64,000 nt of DNA from Bin5 sp965221345. Lineage in GTDB: Bacteria; Chloroflexota; Anaerolineae; Caldilineales; Caldilineaceae. The notes beneath the pieces were generated by a model that searched no databases, had not been told where the DNA came from, and saw only the letters and a program-made list of their open reading frames with translations. A program made the position numbers and the translations under genes. Positions 33,737-41,934 of this stretch are shown one piece after another. Location: NCBI GenBank assembly GCA_965221345.1, contig CBDCSD010000002.1, positions 1,798,001-1,862,000 of the forward strand, in the 5' to 3' direction. Each line of letters begins with the position of its first letter. Positions within the stretch are counted from its first letter, which is position 1.

Positions 33737-33760
33737 AATATAGAACAAACGTTCTATATT
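33737..33760 (-). promoter_or_regulatory. LexA (SOS) box upstream of imuB
   Basis: AATATAGAAC-AAAC-GTTCTATATT: perfect 10-base arms around a 4-base centre. The core GAAC-N4-GTTC is the LexA site type of Gram-positive bacteria and Chloroflexota. Its position, about 45 bases before the imuB start, fits repression of an imuB-dnaE2 transcript. Confidence 0.85.
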
Positions 33761-33810
33761 GTCAAATCATATTCCCCCGCTTCCGCACCACCCTGCCCAA
33801 TCCCCTCCAC

Positions 33811-34378
33811 GGATCAAAGAACGTGTTCTCCGTGGCCCTCCCTGGATAAGGGTGTTGAAGTTGCAGTTCTCTGTGGTCCTTCGTGGATAAAGATTTTGAA
33901 GTTGCAGTTCTCCGTGGCCCTTCGTGGTCCTTCGTGGATAAAGGTTCTGAAGTTGCAGTTCTCCGTGGCCCTTCGTGGTCCTTCGTGGATAAAGGTTCTG
34001 AAGTTGCAGTTCTCCGTGGCCCTTCGTGGTCCTCCGTGGATAAAGGTTCTGAAGTTGCAGTTCTCCGTGGCCCTTCGTGGCCCTCCGTGGATAAAGGTTC
34101 TGAAGTTGCAGTTCTCCGTGGCCCTTCGTGGTCCTCCGTGGATAAAGGTTCTGAAGTTGCAGTTCTCCGTGGCCCTTCGTGGCCCTCCGTGGATAAAGGT
34201 TCTGAAGTTGCAGTTCTCCGTGGCCCTTCGTGGTCCTCCGTGGATAAAGGTTCTGAAGTTGCAGTTCTCCGTGGCCCTTCATGGCCCTCCGTGGATAAAG
34301 AAGTTGACGTTGCAGTTCTTCGCGTGCCTTCGCGGCCCTTCGCGGATAAAGGTGTTGACGTTGCAGTTCTCCGTGGAT
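33811..34378. repeat. ~51-bp tandem repeat array, about eleven units
   Basis: Units read GATAAAGGTTCTGAAGTTGC then AGTTCTCCGTGGCCCTTCGT then GGTCCTCCGTG, with small variations (GGCCCTCC or GGTCCTTC). The 51-base period is divisible by three, so several frames stay open on both strands and create long artefactual ORFs. The family resembles the array at 31469-31865 and the partial copies near 35880-36010. Confidence 0.9.
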
Positions 34379-34511
34379 CAAAAGGCGAACCGCCCCGTAC
34401 GCGGCAGTTCACCAAAAACGAAAAACTGACTACCAAGAACCGCTCTTGCCCTCTCTCCCCATCCCTGCTATCGTGCCCCCAGAACAACCACTCACCACCC
34501 GGGAGTACCCA

Positions 34512-35633
34512 ATGGCCAACCTCATCAACCTCACCGAACACCTCGCCCAGGACGGCTTCGAATACACCTACGGCATCTCCGCCTTCGACCTCACCGGCAA
34601 CGGCGTACCCGACCTCATCACCCCCGACACCGACGTCGGCCTCTACTGGCTCGAAAACGACGGCCACGGCAACTTCACCCGCCACATCATCCACAAGCGC
34701 TCCCCCGAATGGCTCGAACGCCACCAAGTCGCCGACATCGACGGCGACGGCCGCCCCGAACTCGTGTTCATCGACAACATCAACGGCTGTCTGCTCTACT
34801 TTGAATATGAGGGCGACCCGCGCCTGCCCAGCTCCTGGCGCACCCGCTACATCGACGAAGGCACCCTCACAGGCGCCTACGCCGTCGCCGTGGCCGACTT
34901 CAACGGGAACGGCCATCTCGACGTCGCCGCATCGACCTGGCGCAAAGGCAACCAGTTCGTCTGGTACGAAAACCGCGACGGCCACTGGATCAAACACATC
35001 CTCGAAGACAACATCGCCGAGACCCGTGCTATCCACGCCGCCGACATCAACGGCGACGGCAAAATCGACCTCCTCGGCACCGCCCGCGTCGCCAATCAGG
35101 TCATCTGGTACGAAAATCCGGGCGACCCCGCGGTCCAGCCCTGGATCAAACACATCATCGACGACGCCCCCCAACCCATCCACGGCCACCCCGTCGACAT
35201 GGACGGCGATGGCGACCTCGACGTCGTCATGGCTCTCGGCATGCTCCCGCCCGACGACCCCACCGGCGCCCCCTTCGAGCATCACCAGATCGTCTGGTAC
35301 GAAAACGACGGCCACCCCGCCGCCGGCAAGTGGCGCAAACACATCATCTGTGAACGCTTCCCCCACGCCTTCGAAGCCATCGCCGCCGACTTCGATGGTG
35401 ACGGCCATATCGAAGTCGTCGCCACCGCCTGGAGCGACACCGGCCGCGTCGCCTACTTCAAACACCGCGGCGACCCCCGCGGCCCCTGGGACATGCAGCT
35501 CCTCAAGGACGGCTGGACCAACGCCAACATGGTCATCGCCGCCGACATCAACGGCAACGGCCGCCTCGACATCGTCGCTGCCGCCGAACGCGGCAGCAAC
35601 GAAGTCCGCTGGTGGCGCAACGACGGCCCATGA
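34512..35633 (+). CDS. FG-GAP/VCBS repeat protein, probable beta-propeller
   Basis: A 373-aa protein of six to seven repeats built around the calcium-type loop D-x-D/N-G-D/N-G: FDLTGNGVPDL, DIDGDGRPELV, DFNGNGHLDVA, DINGDGKIDLL, DMDGDGDLDVV, DFDGDGHIEVV, DINGNGRLDIV. Between them recur W-Y-E-N and K-H-I-I/L stretches, one per blade, consistent with an integrin-like propeller. No signal peptide is visible from this start (GGGAG six bases upstream), so it may be cytoplasmic or exported by an unrecognised route. It stands alone between repeat arrays. Such proteins often bind carbohydrates or act as scaffold; enzyme activity is not indicated. Confidence 0.85.
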   Translation: MANLINLTEHLAQDGFEYTYGISAFDLTGNGVPDLITPDTDVGLYWLENDGHGNFTRHIIHKRSPEWLERHQVADIDGDGRPELVFIDNINGCLLYFEYEGDPRLPSSWRTRYIDEGTLTGAYAVAVADFNGNGHLDVAASTWRKGNQFVWYENRDGHWIKHILEDNIAETRAIHAADINGDGKIDLLGTARVANQVIWYENPGDPAVQPWIKHIIDDAPQPIHGHPVDMDGDGDLDVVMALGMLPPDDPTGAPFEHHQIVWYENDGHPAAGKWRKHIICERFPHAFEAIAADFDGDGHIEVVATAWSDTGRVAYFKHRGDPRGPWDMQLLKDGWTNANMVIAADINGNGRLDIVAAAERGSNEVRWWRNDGP

Positions 35634-36570
35634 CCACATCACCCGGCCCCGCTTTTCCACCAACACATCGAATCCGGCCCGGGCTCTAACCGCTAACCGT
35701 CCGAACCGTCCCTGCCGTCCGAGATCCTGCCCTTCCCTCCATCCCATAACCTTGGACGAGTGAGGTTACTAGGGGTCGCTGACATTTGGAGAAGACAGTT
35801 CAAAATGTGACAAGAACAGGACCTCAGCAGGCAAAATCCGGCTGTTACTCGCCTGTTTCTCGTGTTCTACGACCACGTTCTGCGGCGACCACTAAAGGTG
35901 TTCTCAGCGGCCCTTCGCGGCCCTTCGTGTTCTTCGTGGATTAACAGAGGTGTTCCTCCTGGCCATTCGTGGACAAAAGAGTTTTCCTCGTGCCTCCTCG
36001 TGGATAGACCACATTCAAATCCCAATAATCACAGTTCAGAAACAGGGCAACTGCATCTGAATTGGTCATAAAATGGTCATGTGCCGAAAAGCGGAGAAGT
36101 TGCTACGCTAATGCGTTCATCACCTGGAAAAGGGAGAGAACGCATGACGGACCTGAGTACATCTTCACCAATGGCGCACATTGCGAAATGGGAAGATTCC
36201 CGGATCAAGCCGACAAAACGCATCAAATGCGTGATATACTGGTGTTAACGGTATGTGCTGTCAACTGTGCAGCGGACAACTGGTTTAAGATAGAAGAATC
36301 TTCGAATTGGGACAGAATCTCGCGATGCTGCCTGAATCGGTAGGGGCGCCCCTTGTGGGCGCCCTCCGCGGGCAACTATGGCGTCCGAACTGAGATGCGA
36401 TTGCTCTGGCCCTGAGAAGCCATTACTCTCGCAAGAAGAAAATCTGAAGGTGTAGGAGACCCGCTGTAAGTCTGTGAATTGCCCAAATTCAACTGCCCAC
36501 AGTCCATCATTGACGCCGAGGAAACATCTGCGAAGTCAACCACATAAGTCCCAAAAAAAAAGGAATCATG

Positions 36571-36610
36571 CCGCCCTAACCCGCCCTAACCCGCCCGAAT
36601 CGCCCTTACC
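36571..36610. repeat. 10-bp minisatellite (CCGCCCTAAC-type)
   Basis: Three to four tandem copies of CCGCCCTAAC, with decaying copies after, inside the first ~320-bp unit. Confidence 0.7.
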
Positions 36611-36890
36611 CTGGGCATTGCATCGAATGGGGCCAAGATCTCGTGATGCTGCCAAAATCGGGTAGGGGCGCCCCTTGTGGGTGCCCTTCGTTGGCAACTA
36701 TGGCGTCCGAATTTAGATGCGTTTGCCCTGGCCCTGAGAAGCCGTAACTCTCACCCAAAGAAAGACTGAAGGCGAAGGATGGCCACTGCAAGTCTGCGAA
36801 CTGCCCATATTTCAACTGCCCATATCCCACCAGAGACGGCGAAGCATCGTTTACAAAGTCAAGGACATAAGTCCAAAAAAAAGGAAATCA

Positions 36891-36950
36891 CGTCGACCTG
36901 GATCGACCTGGATCGACTTGGATCGACCTGGATCGACTTGGCTCGACCTA
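36891..36950. repeat. 10-bp minisatellite (ATCGACCTGG-type)
   Basis: Six tandem decamers, GTCGACCTGG/ATCGACYTGG/CTCGACCTAA, at the same relative place in the second unit as the CCGCCCTAAC block in the first. The two blocks look like alternative fillings of one slot. Confidence 0.75.
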
Positions 36951-37107
36951 ACCTGCCCTAAACCTGGGCAAATGCATCGAAGTGGGACAAAGCCTCGTGA
37001 TGCTGCCTGAATCGGTAGGGGCGCCCCTTGTGGGCGCCCTTCGCGGACAGACCAGCCAACCGGAAACATCACCATTCGACCGCCATGCACACACAAACAA
37101 CCTCCAC

Positions 37108-37370
37108 CCCAATTCTCTCGTCAAACTCTCGTGATCTCTCGTACAACACTCGTCATCTCTCGTATGAGCGCTCACGTCCCGAAGGCGTCTCTACCATCCT
37201 GCAAATCCTGATTCAGACTAACCACCCAATTCTCTCGTCGAACTCTCGTGATCTCTCGTACAACGCTCGTAAACTCTCATACGAGCGCACCTATCCCGGC
37301 AGCGTCTCCCCCATCCTGAAAGTCCCAAAAATCCTGCAAATCCTGCAAATCCTGCTTCAGACAATCTCCC
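37108..37370. repeat. Two ~117-bp units with TCTCGT motifs and the TTCAGACA tail
   Basis: Each unit runs CAATTCTCTCGTC, AACTCTCGTGATCTCTCGTA, CAAC-CTCGT, a TCRTAYGAGCGC segment and then the AATCCTG...TTCAGAC tail. They end about 115 bases before the promoter of the ABC transport operon. Confidence 0.75.
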
Positions 37371-37485
37371 CAACCGCTCGTCCCATCTTCCAAACCCAAT
37401 GCCTTGCACAGTTGGGGTTACCAAGAACCAATAACCAGAAACCAAAAAAATGTCCCTTCACCCCCAACCTTGATTTTTTCGCGGT

Positions 37486-37514
37486 TTGACAGACAATCAG
37501 GATTTACTTAAAAT
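37486..37514 (+). promoter_or_regulatory. Sigma-70-type promoter of the first ABC transport operon
   Basis: TTGACA (37486-37491), 17 bases, TAAAAT (37509-37514). A start near 37521 gives an 80-base leader ending in AAGGAG (37587-37592), eight bases before the ATG of the binding protein. Confidence 0.75.
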
Positions 37515-37600
37515 GCTCACCAGATTCCTCCTTTCGGCCCCCTGCAACGGCGCAATCCGAACAGTCCTGAGTATTTCCATCATCCAAAGGAGAAAGTGAC

Positions 37601-39367
37601 ATGCGCTTCAAACGGAACTGGTTGAACTGTACCCTCCTGGCTCTCCTGCTAATATTCGCAATGCTCGTCGCCGCCTGTGCCGCGCCGGCAACCACCGGAG
37701 ACGGAGCCGACACCGCCATGGAGGAGGATTCGGGCGAAGAAATGGCCGAGATTCCCGGCATCCAGTACGCCATGAATCCCGACACGGTCGACTCCGACCG
37801 CCTGCTCATCCTGCCCGGACGCACCCGCTTCGGCGTCGGCATGTGGGGAGGCATTACCGCCGGTAACTGGAACTTCGGCAGCGAGTCCTTCTACATGGTC
37901 CAAATGCCGTTCATCTTCATGGGCCCCCAGGGCAATACCACGCCCACACCCTGGCTTGTCCGCCGCATCGAACGCGTAGATGGCAACATGGCCATGGAGA
38001 TCGAACTCTATGAAGAGGCAGTCTGGAGCGATGGTGAGCGGATAACCACCGCCGACGTCGCCTACACGCTCGAACTCCTCTATCACCCCGAGGCCGACTA
38101 CTGGCTCGGCGATGCTAAGGTCCTCTTCCCCAACATCACCGGCGGCCAGGACTATTTCGAAGGCAACGCCGACTCCATCTCCGGCCTTAAGATCATCGAC
38201 GACTTCAATATGCGCATCGAAGCCGACGAACCGATCGGCCTCGTCTGGCGCCCCCTGGCATTCCTGTCGGTCCTTCCCGAACACCACCTGAGTCAGTACA
38301 CTGCTGCCCAACTGTGGGCCGGCGACTTCCCCGATGCCTGGGTGCCAGAGGTTCATAGCGGGCCTTACAGGGTCGCCAAGTGGGACGAAGAAGCCAAGTT
38401 CATCGAACTGCAGCGCAATGAGGACTGGTGGGGCAACGAGATCTACGGCAAGCCGGGCATTAAACGCTATGCCGAGCATTCCGGCCTGAGGCTGGAAAAC
38501 TTTCTCGAAGGACAGTCGGACATGGTCAAGGTTGGGGCATCCGACTTTGAGACGGTCAAGGACCTGCCGGATACGGCCATCCATCCCCGCACCTTTATGA
38601 TGACCGGCTACGGCCTCAACCGCCTGGAGGACCGCAAGCTGTCTCGCAAAGTCATGGACGCCATCGCCTATGCCATCGACCGCGAGGTGTGGGCTGAAGT
38701 CCTCTACTTTGGCTTCGGCGAGCCGGAAGACTCGATCTTCGGGCTGCGCGGCCAAGAGACCGCCCAGGACTCGTTCTGCGCCGACTGCGACGATAGCCTC
38801 GTCGTGCCCCGCCAGTTCGACCCGGAAAAGTCCAAACAGCTGCTGGCCGAAGCTGAGACCGAAGGCGATTGGGATCCCGATCGCGTCCTGATCCTGCTTG
38901 GCCGCTCCGGCGGCGAAGCGCCGGTCTTGCTCCAGCAGCAACTGGCCGCAGTCGGAATTCAGACCGAGATTCTTGCCGGTAGAGAGCTTGGCGAGGAGCG
39001 CAGTAAGAGCGGCGACTACGATATCAGAGTAGAAGGCGGCTATGTCTCCAACACCGTGCGCAACTGCGAATACTGGGTCGGCAACTGCGAGCAGGACCAC
39101 GGGCCCACCACCTATCACTGGTGCAACGAAGACTTCAGGAACATGTGCAACGTCGCCATGAGCACCACCGACCCGGACGAGTTCACCCGGGCCAGCGCGG
39201 AACTCATGTCGATCTACTTCAACGACGGCCCCGTCTGGGGTGTCACCCAGATCGCCGAGTTCTACGTAATGACCGACGACCTCGGTGGTTTCATTCCCGA
39301 AGAAGCCTTCAACTGGCTTGGCACATCCGGTGAAAAGGGCGTCGTAAGCTGGTACTGGCTTGAGTAG
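37601..39367 (+). CDS. ABC transporter substrate-binding lipoprotein, SBP_bac_5 (peptide/oligosaccharide) family
   Basis: A 588-aa extracytoplasmic binding protein anchored by lipid. A hydrophobic signal (residues 10-24) ends in the lipobox LVAAC (Cys26), followed by an acidic linker (GDGADTAMEEDSGEEMAEIP). The mature domain has the family stretch LYEEAVWSDGERITTADVAY near 130-150 and the C-terminal YFNDGPVWGVTQIAEFYV. In family members this fold captures oligopeptides, but related proteins bind oligosaccharides or opines; the glycosidase-like genes downstream favour a carbohydrate or glycopeptide. It has a strong promoter and is followed by a hairpin before the rest of the operon, consistent with higher expression than the permeases. 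Confidence 0.93.
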   Translation: MRFKRNWLNCTLLALLLIFAMLVAACAAPATTGDGADTAMEEDSGEEMAEIPGIQYAMNPDTVDSDRLLILPGRTRFGVGMWGGITAGNWNFGSESFYMVQMPFIFMGPQGNTTPTPWLVRRIERVDGNMAMEIELYEEAVWSDGERITTADVAYTLELLYHPEADYWLGDAKVLFPNITGGQDYFEGNADSISGLKIIDDFNMRIEADEPIGLVWRPLAFLSVLPEHHLSQYTAAQLWAGDFPDAWVPEVHSGPYRVAKWDEEAKFIELQRNEDWWGNEIYGKPGIKRYAEHSGLRLENFLEGQSDMVKVGASDFETVKDLPDTAIHPRTFMMTGYGLNRLEDRKLSRKVMDAIAYAIDREVWAEVLYFGFGEPEDSIFGLRGQETAQDSFCADCDDSLVVPRQFDPEKSKQLLAEAETEGDWDPDRVLILLGRSGGEAPVLLQQQLAAVGIQTEILAGRELGEERSKSGDYDIRVEGGYVSNTVRNCEYWVGNCEQDHGPTTYHWCNEDFRNMCNVAMSTTDPDEFTRASAELMSIYFNDGPVWGVTQIAEFYVMTDDLGGFIPEEAFNWLGTSGEKGVVSWYWLE

Positions 39368-39407
39368 GATTTCCCTCTGAGGAGAGAGTGGAGAGGAGTG
39401 AGAACTG

Positions 39408-39428
39408 AGAGGAGTTTCTCTCTCCTCT
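39408..39428 (+). terminator. Hairpin after the binding-protein gene
   Basis: AGAGGAG (39408-39414), a 7-base loop, CTCCTCT (39422-39428), followed by TTTCTCTTT. It could act as a partial terminator or mRNA stabiliser between the abundant binding protein and the permeases. Confidence 0.5.
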
Positions 39429-39568
39429 TTTCTCTTTCCCCTCGATTTGGGGTATCCGACTCTATTCGGCGACGATCGGTGACGATTGTTCGTGTCGCTG
39501 ATCGCCATGTAGAGTGTTGAGAACATGATCGTTTAAGGAGAAAATCATCCCTCTGGGGAGCATCAGCG

Positions 39569-39898
39569 ATGGATGAGAAATGCATTCAACTCTTTACCGA
39601 TCCCGAAACAGAGTGGCGAATCGAGCTTGTTGCCGCAAAGCGTGATGTAGCTGTTGCCGAGTATTGCTTGGCAGCGATCCAGCGGCAGTTGGTCGAAGAT
39701 GAGCAACTGGAACGCTATCGGTTAGACATCCCTGGCAGATCCGGGTTGGACGAAGAGTTTTTCAGGAGCCTGCAAACGCTACGGGAAAAGATTAAGGTAC
39801 GCCGGGGCGGTCAACCTATCGACATTTACCGCATAATGACCCAAATGCGCGACGAACGAGAAAATGAAATCCTTGGAATGAAGGGGAGATCATCTTGA
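39569..39898 (+). CDS. Small hypothetical protein, ribbon-helix-helix antitoxin-like, inside an ABC operon
   Basis: A 109-aa protein, MDEKCIQLFTDPETEWRIEL and onward. Residues about 15-42 (EWRIELVAAKRDVAVAEYCL then AAIQRQLVEDEQ) look like a short strand, helix, helix pattern of ribbon-helix-helix antitoxins. The C-terminal half is charged (LREKIKVRRGGQPIDIYRIM). No toxin gene lies beside it: the stop (TGA) overlaps the TTG start of the DppB-like permease by four bases, so it is coupled to transport. It could be a local regulator or an antitoxin remnant captured in the operon. The family assignment is tentative. Confidence 0.6.
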   Translation: MDEKCIQLFTDPETEWRIELVAAKRDVAVAEYCLAAIQRQLVEDEQLERYRLDIPGRSGLDEEFFRSLQTLREKIKVRRGGQPIDIYRIMTQMRDERENEILGMKGRSS

Positions 39899-40923
39899 CC
39901 CAATATATTATCCGGCGCCTGCTGATAACCTTCCCCATGCTCATTGTCATAACTTACCTGAACTTCTCCCTCATGCGGTTGGCCCCGGGTGACCCGACCC
40001 TGTTCATGTTTGTGGCCAGTGACACGCAGGGAATGACGCCGCAACAGGTGCGAGATCAACTGGGTATACAGGAGTCCTATAAGGGGCGCGGGTCGGATGA
40101 AGGCGTCAGCACCAGTGAATACCTGCACGAAAGACTTGGACTCAACGACCCGATCCCCGTGCAATATGTCCGCTGGTTGGGGAAGGTGCTGCAGGGGGAC
40201 TTCGGCCGCGCCATGCGCACTGCCGAGCTGATCACACCGGAGCTGGCCGTCCGTATTGGCGTAACAGTGCGCCTGACCGTGCTGTCGATGCTGCTCAGCG
40301 TCTTCATCGGCATTGTCGTCGGTTCGCTTTCTGCCATATACCAGTACTCGACTTTCGACAACGTCGTCTCTTTCCTTACCTACATTCTCATTAGCGTGCC
40401 GGGATTCCTGCTCGCCACCTGGGTCATCATTATCTTTGCCATCCGATTGGGCTGGTTTCCCTCCGGCGGCATGTACAACCCCCGCACTGGAGGCGACTTT
40501 TGGGACCGCGCCTACCACCTGATCCTGCCGGTGCTGGCCATGGGGATCAGCGGCTCGGCGCACCTGATCCGTTGGACGCGCTCGAGCGTGCTGGAGACGA
40601 TGCGGGCCGACTATGTGACCGTGGCCCGCGCTAAGGGTCTGAGAGAGACGGTGGTGCGCAGTCGGCACATCTTCCGCAATGCTCTCCTCCCCGTGGTGAC
40701 GATCATCGGCCGCAGCGTTCCTGTCATCATCGGCGGCTCCGCCTTCTTTGAGAGAGCGTTCAACTATCCGGGCATAGGCATGTATACCGCCCTCGCAGCC
40801 GAAGCCAAGGACTTCTCCATCATGATCGCCTCAGTTACAGTTATCGCCGTAATGGTCGTTCTCAGCAATCTGGTGGTCGACATCTGCTATGTCTGGGTCG
40901 ATCCACGGGTATCATACTCTTGA
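39895..40923 (+). CDS. ABC transporter permease, DppB-like
   Basis: A 342-aa inner-membrane permease. The first transmembrane helix is at the N-terminus (ITFPMLIVITYLNFSLMRLA), with five more after residue 110. The cytoplasmic EAA loop reads YVTVARAKGLRETVVRSRHI (about 241-260), which docks to the ATPase. The start is TTG (TTG ACC CAA), overlapping the previous stop, with GGGGAG six bases upstream. It pairs with the DppC-like gene 85 bases downstream and takes substrate from the upstream lipoprotein. No ATPase gene is in the window, so a shared ATPase must be encoded elsewhere. Confidence 0.92.
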   Translation: MTQYIIRRLLITFPMLIVITYLNFSLMRLAPGDPTLFMFVASDTQGMTPQQVRDQLGIQESYKGRGSDEGVSTSEYLHERLGLNDPIPVQYVRWLGKVLQGDFGRAMRTAELITPELAVRIGVTVRLTVLSMLLSVFIGIVVGSLSAIYQYSTFDNVVSFLTYILISVPGFLLATWVIIIFAIRLGWFPSGGMYNPRTGGDFWDRAYHLILPVLAMGISGSAHLIRWTRSSVLETMRADYVTVARAKGLRETVVRSRHIFRNALLPVVTIIGRSVPVIIGGSAFFERAFNYPGIGMYTALAAEAKDFSIMIASVTVIAVMVVLSNLVVDICYVWVDPRVSYS

Positions 40924-41008
40924 TCGCTGAAATCCCAGTGGTTGCTGGCTGGCAACTACACAAACAACGATACACTAACCTCTGTTCACTGTTGCTCGAG
41001 TAACGCCT

Positions 41009-41911
41009 ATGAGCGTGCAGGCCAAAACGCCCTCCGATACAGCACAGGAAATCTTGCCGGAAAAACCGTCGCTGGCCGCCCAGAACATCCGCATGTTCAT
41101 GCGAAACCCCGGCGCCCTTGGCGGTCTCGTGTTCATGGTGCTGATCACCCTTATGGTAATCGCCGTTCCCCTGATTGTGCCTTTCTCGCCCGAAGAGATC
41201 GACGTCCAGGCCATCCGTAAGCCTCCGAGCGTCGCGCACCTGTTGGGGACCGATCTGACCGGACGCGACATGCTTACCCGCATCCTCCACGGCGGCCGTG
41301 TGTCCCTCCTTATTGGCCTGCTGGCGGTCATCATCCGCACGGTCATCGGGCTTGTTCTCGGGTCGGTTTCCGGCTACTTCGGCGGCGCGGCCGATTTCCT
41401 CATCCAACGCATCGTCGATATCATGATGGTCTTCCCCGAAATCTTCCTCCTGTTGATAGTTGTGGCTGTATTTGGCCCCACTATGTGGACCCTTCTCATC
41501 GCTCTGGGCCTCTTGAGTTGGCCCTTTGACGCCCGTATCTTTCGCGGACAGATACTCTCGATCCGCCAGCTGGACTACATCCTGGCCGCCCGCTCCATCG
41601 GTCGCACCAACTGGGGGATCATCCGCCTGCACGTCATGCCCAATGTCATGCATCTGGTCCTGGTCAATATGACGCTCAACATCGGCACTATCATCATCGC
41701 CGAGGCCGGCCTCAGCTACCTCGGCCTGGGCGTCCCGCCGCCAACAGCCAGCTGGGGCAATATGGTCATTTCCGCCAACAATCTTACCTTGATCCAGCGC
41801 TACTGGTGGCTGTGGGTACCGCCAGGCGCAGTGCTTGTGGGCACGGTCATTTCGCTCAACCTGATCGGCGATGGTCTGCGGGATATTCTGGATCCGCGCA
41901 GGCGCCGCTGA
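41009..41911 (+). CDS. ABC transporter permease, DppC-like
   Basis: A 300-aa permease with the N-terminal OppC-type extension (LAAQNIRMFMRNPGALGGLV), then transmembrane helices from about residue 35. LLGTDLTGRDMLTRILHGGR near 73-92 is the typical DppC periplasmic motif. The EAA loop YILAARSIGRTNWGIIRLHV is near 191-210. It forms the heterodimeric channel with the DppB-like permease. The next gene starts 24 bases after its stop with AAGGAGAG, so they are probably co-transcribed. Confidence 0.93.
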   Translation: MSVQAKTPSDTAQEILPEKPSLAAQNIRMFMRNPGALGGLVFMVLITLMVIAVPLIVPFSPEEIDVQAIRKPPSVAHLLGTDLTGRDMLTRILHGGRVSLLIGLLAVIIRTVIGLVLGSVSGYFGGAADFLIQRIVDIMMVFPEIFLLLIVVAVFGPTMWTLLIALGLLSWPFDARIFRGQILSIRQLDYILAARSIGRTNWGIIRLHVMPNVMHLVLVNMTLNIGTIIIAEAGLSYLGLGVPPPTASWGNMVISANNLTLIQRYWWLWVPPGAVLVGTVISLNLIGDGLRDILDPRRRR

Positions 41912-41934
41912 CATCCGCAGTAAGGAGAGCAACT

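Larger units (their letters stand above)
36301..37050. repeat. Three tandem units (~320-355 bp) with a GGGGCGCC palindromic core
   Basis: The core GATGCTGCC, AATCGGTAGGGGCGCCCCTT, GTGGGCGCCC recurs at about 36324, 36645 and 36999. Units 1 and 2 also share GGCAACTATGGCGTCCGAA, CTGGCCCTGAGAAGCC and AACTGCCCA with an internal AAAAAAGGAA. The third unit is partial. AGGGGCGCCCCT is a perfect 12-base palindrome. Confidence 0.85.
35634..37485. other. Repeat-filled intergenic region, no gene
   Basis: About 1.85 kb without a credible gene. It contains partial CTTCGTGG repeats (35880-36012), three ~335-bp units (36301-37050), 10-bp minisatellites and a ~117-bp duplicated block (37108-37370), each listed separately. 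Confidence 0.75.

Noticed and set aside
33811..34378. Possible CRISPR array
   Set aside because: Units are directly contiguous with no unique spacers of constant length, and no cas gene is nearby.
33762..35747. 661-aa minus-strand open frame over the FG-GAP gene and repeat array
   Set aside because: It is antisense to a clear FG-GAP gene, and the rest is the 51-bp repeat translated in a multiple-of-three period.
33883..35763. 626-aa plus-strand open frame
   Set aside because: Same repeat artefact followed by an out-of-frame reading of the FG-GAP gene, with Ser/Thr/Pro-rich nonsense composition.
37649..39526. 625-aa minus-strand frame opposite the binding protein
   Set aside because: Shadow of the substrate-binding lipoprotein; no ribosome site or recognisable domain.
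41806..41934. Longer start for the first neuraminidase-fold gene
   Set aside because: Overlaps the permease in another frame; the ATG at 41935 has a strong ribosome site and a sensible N-terminus.
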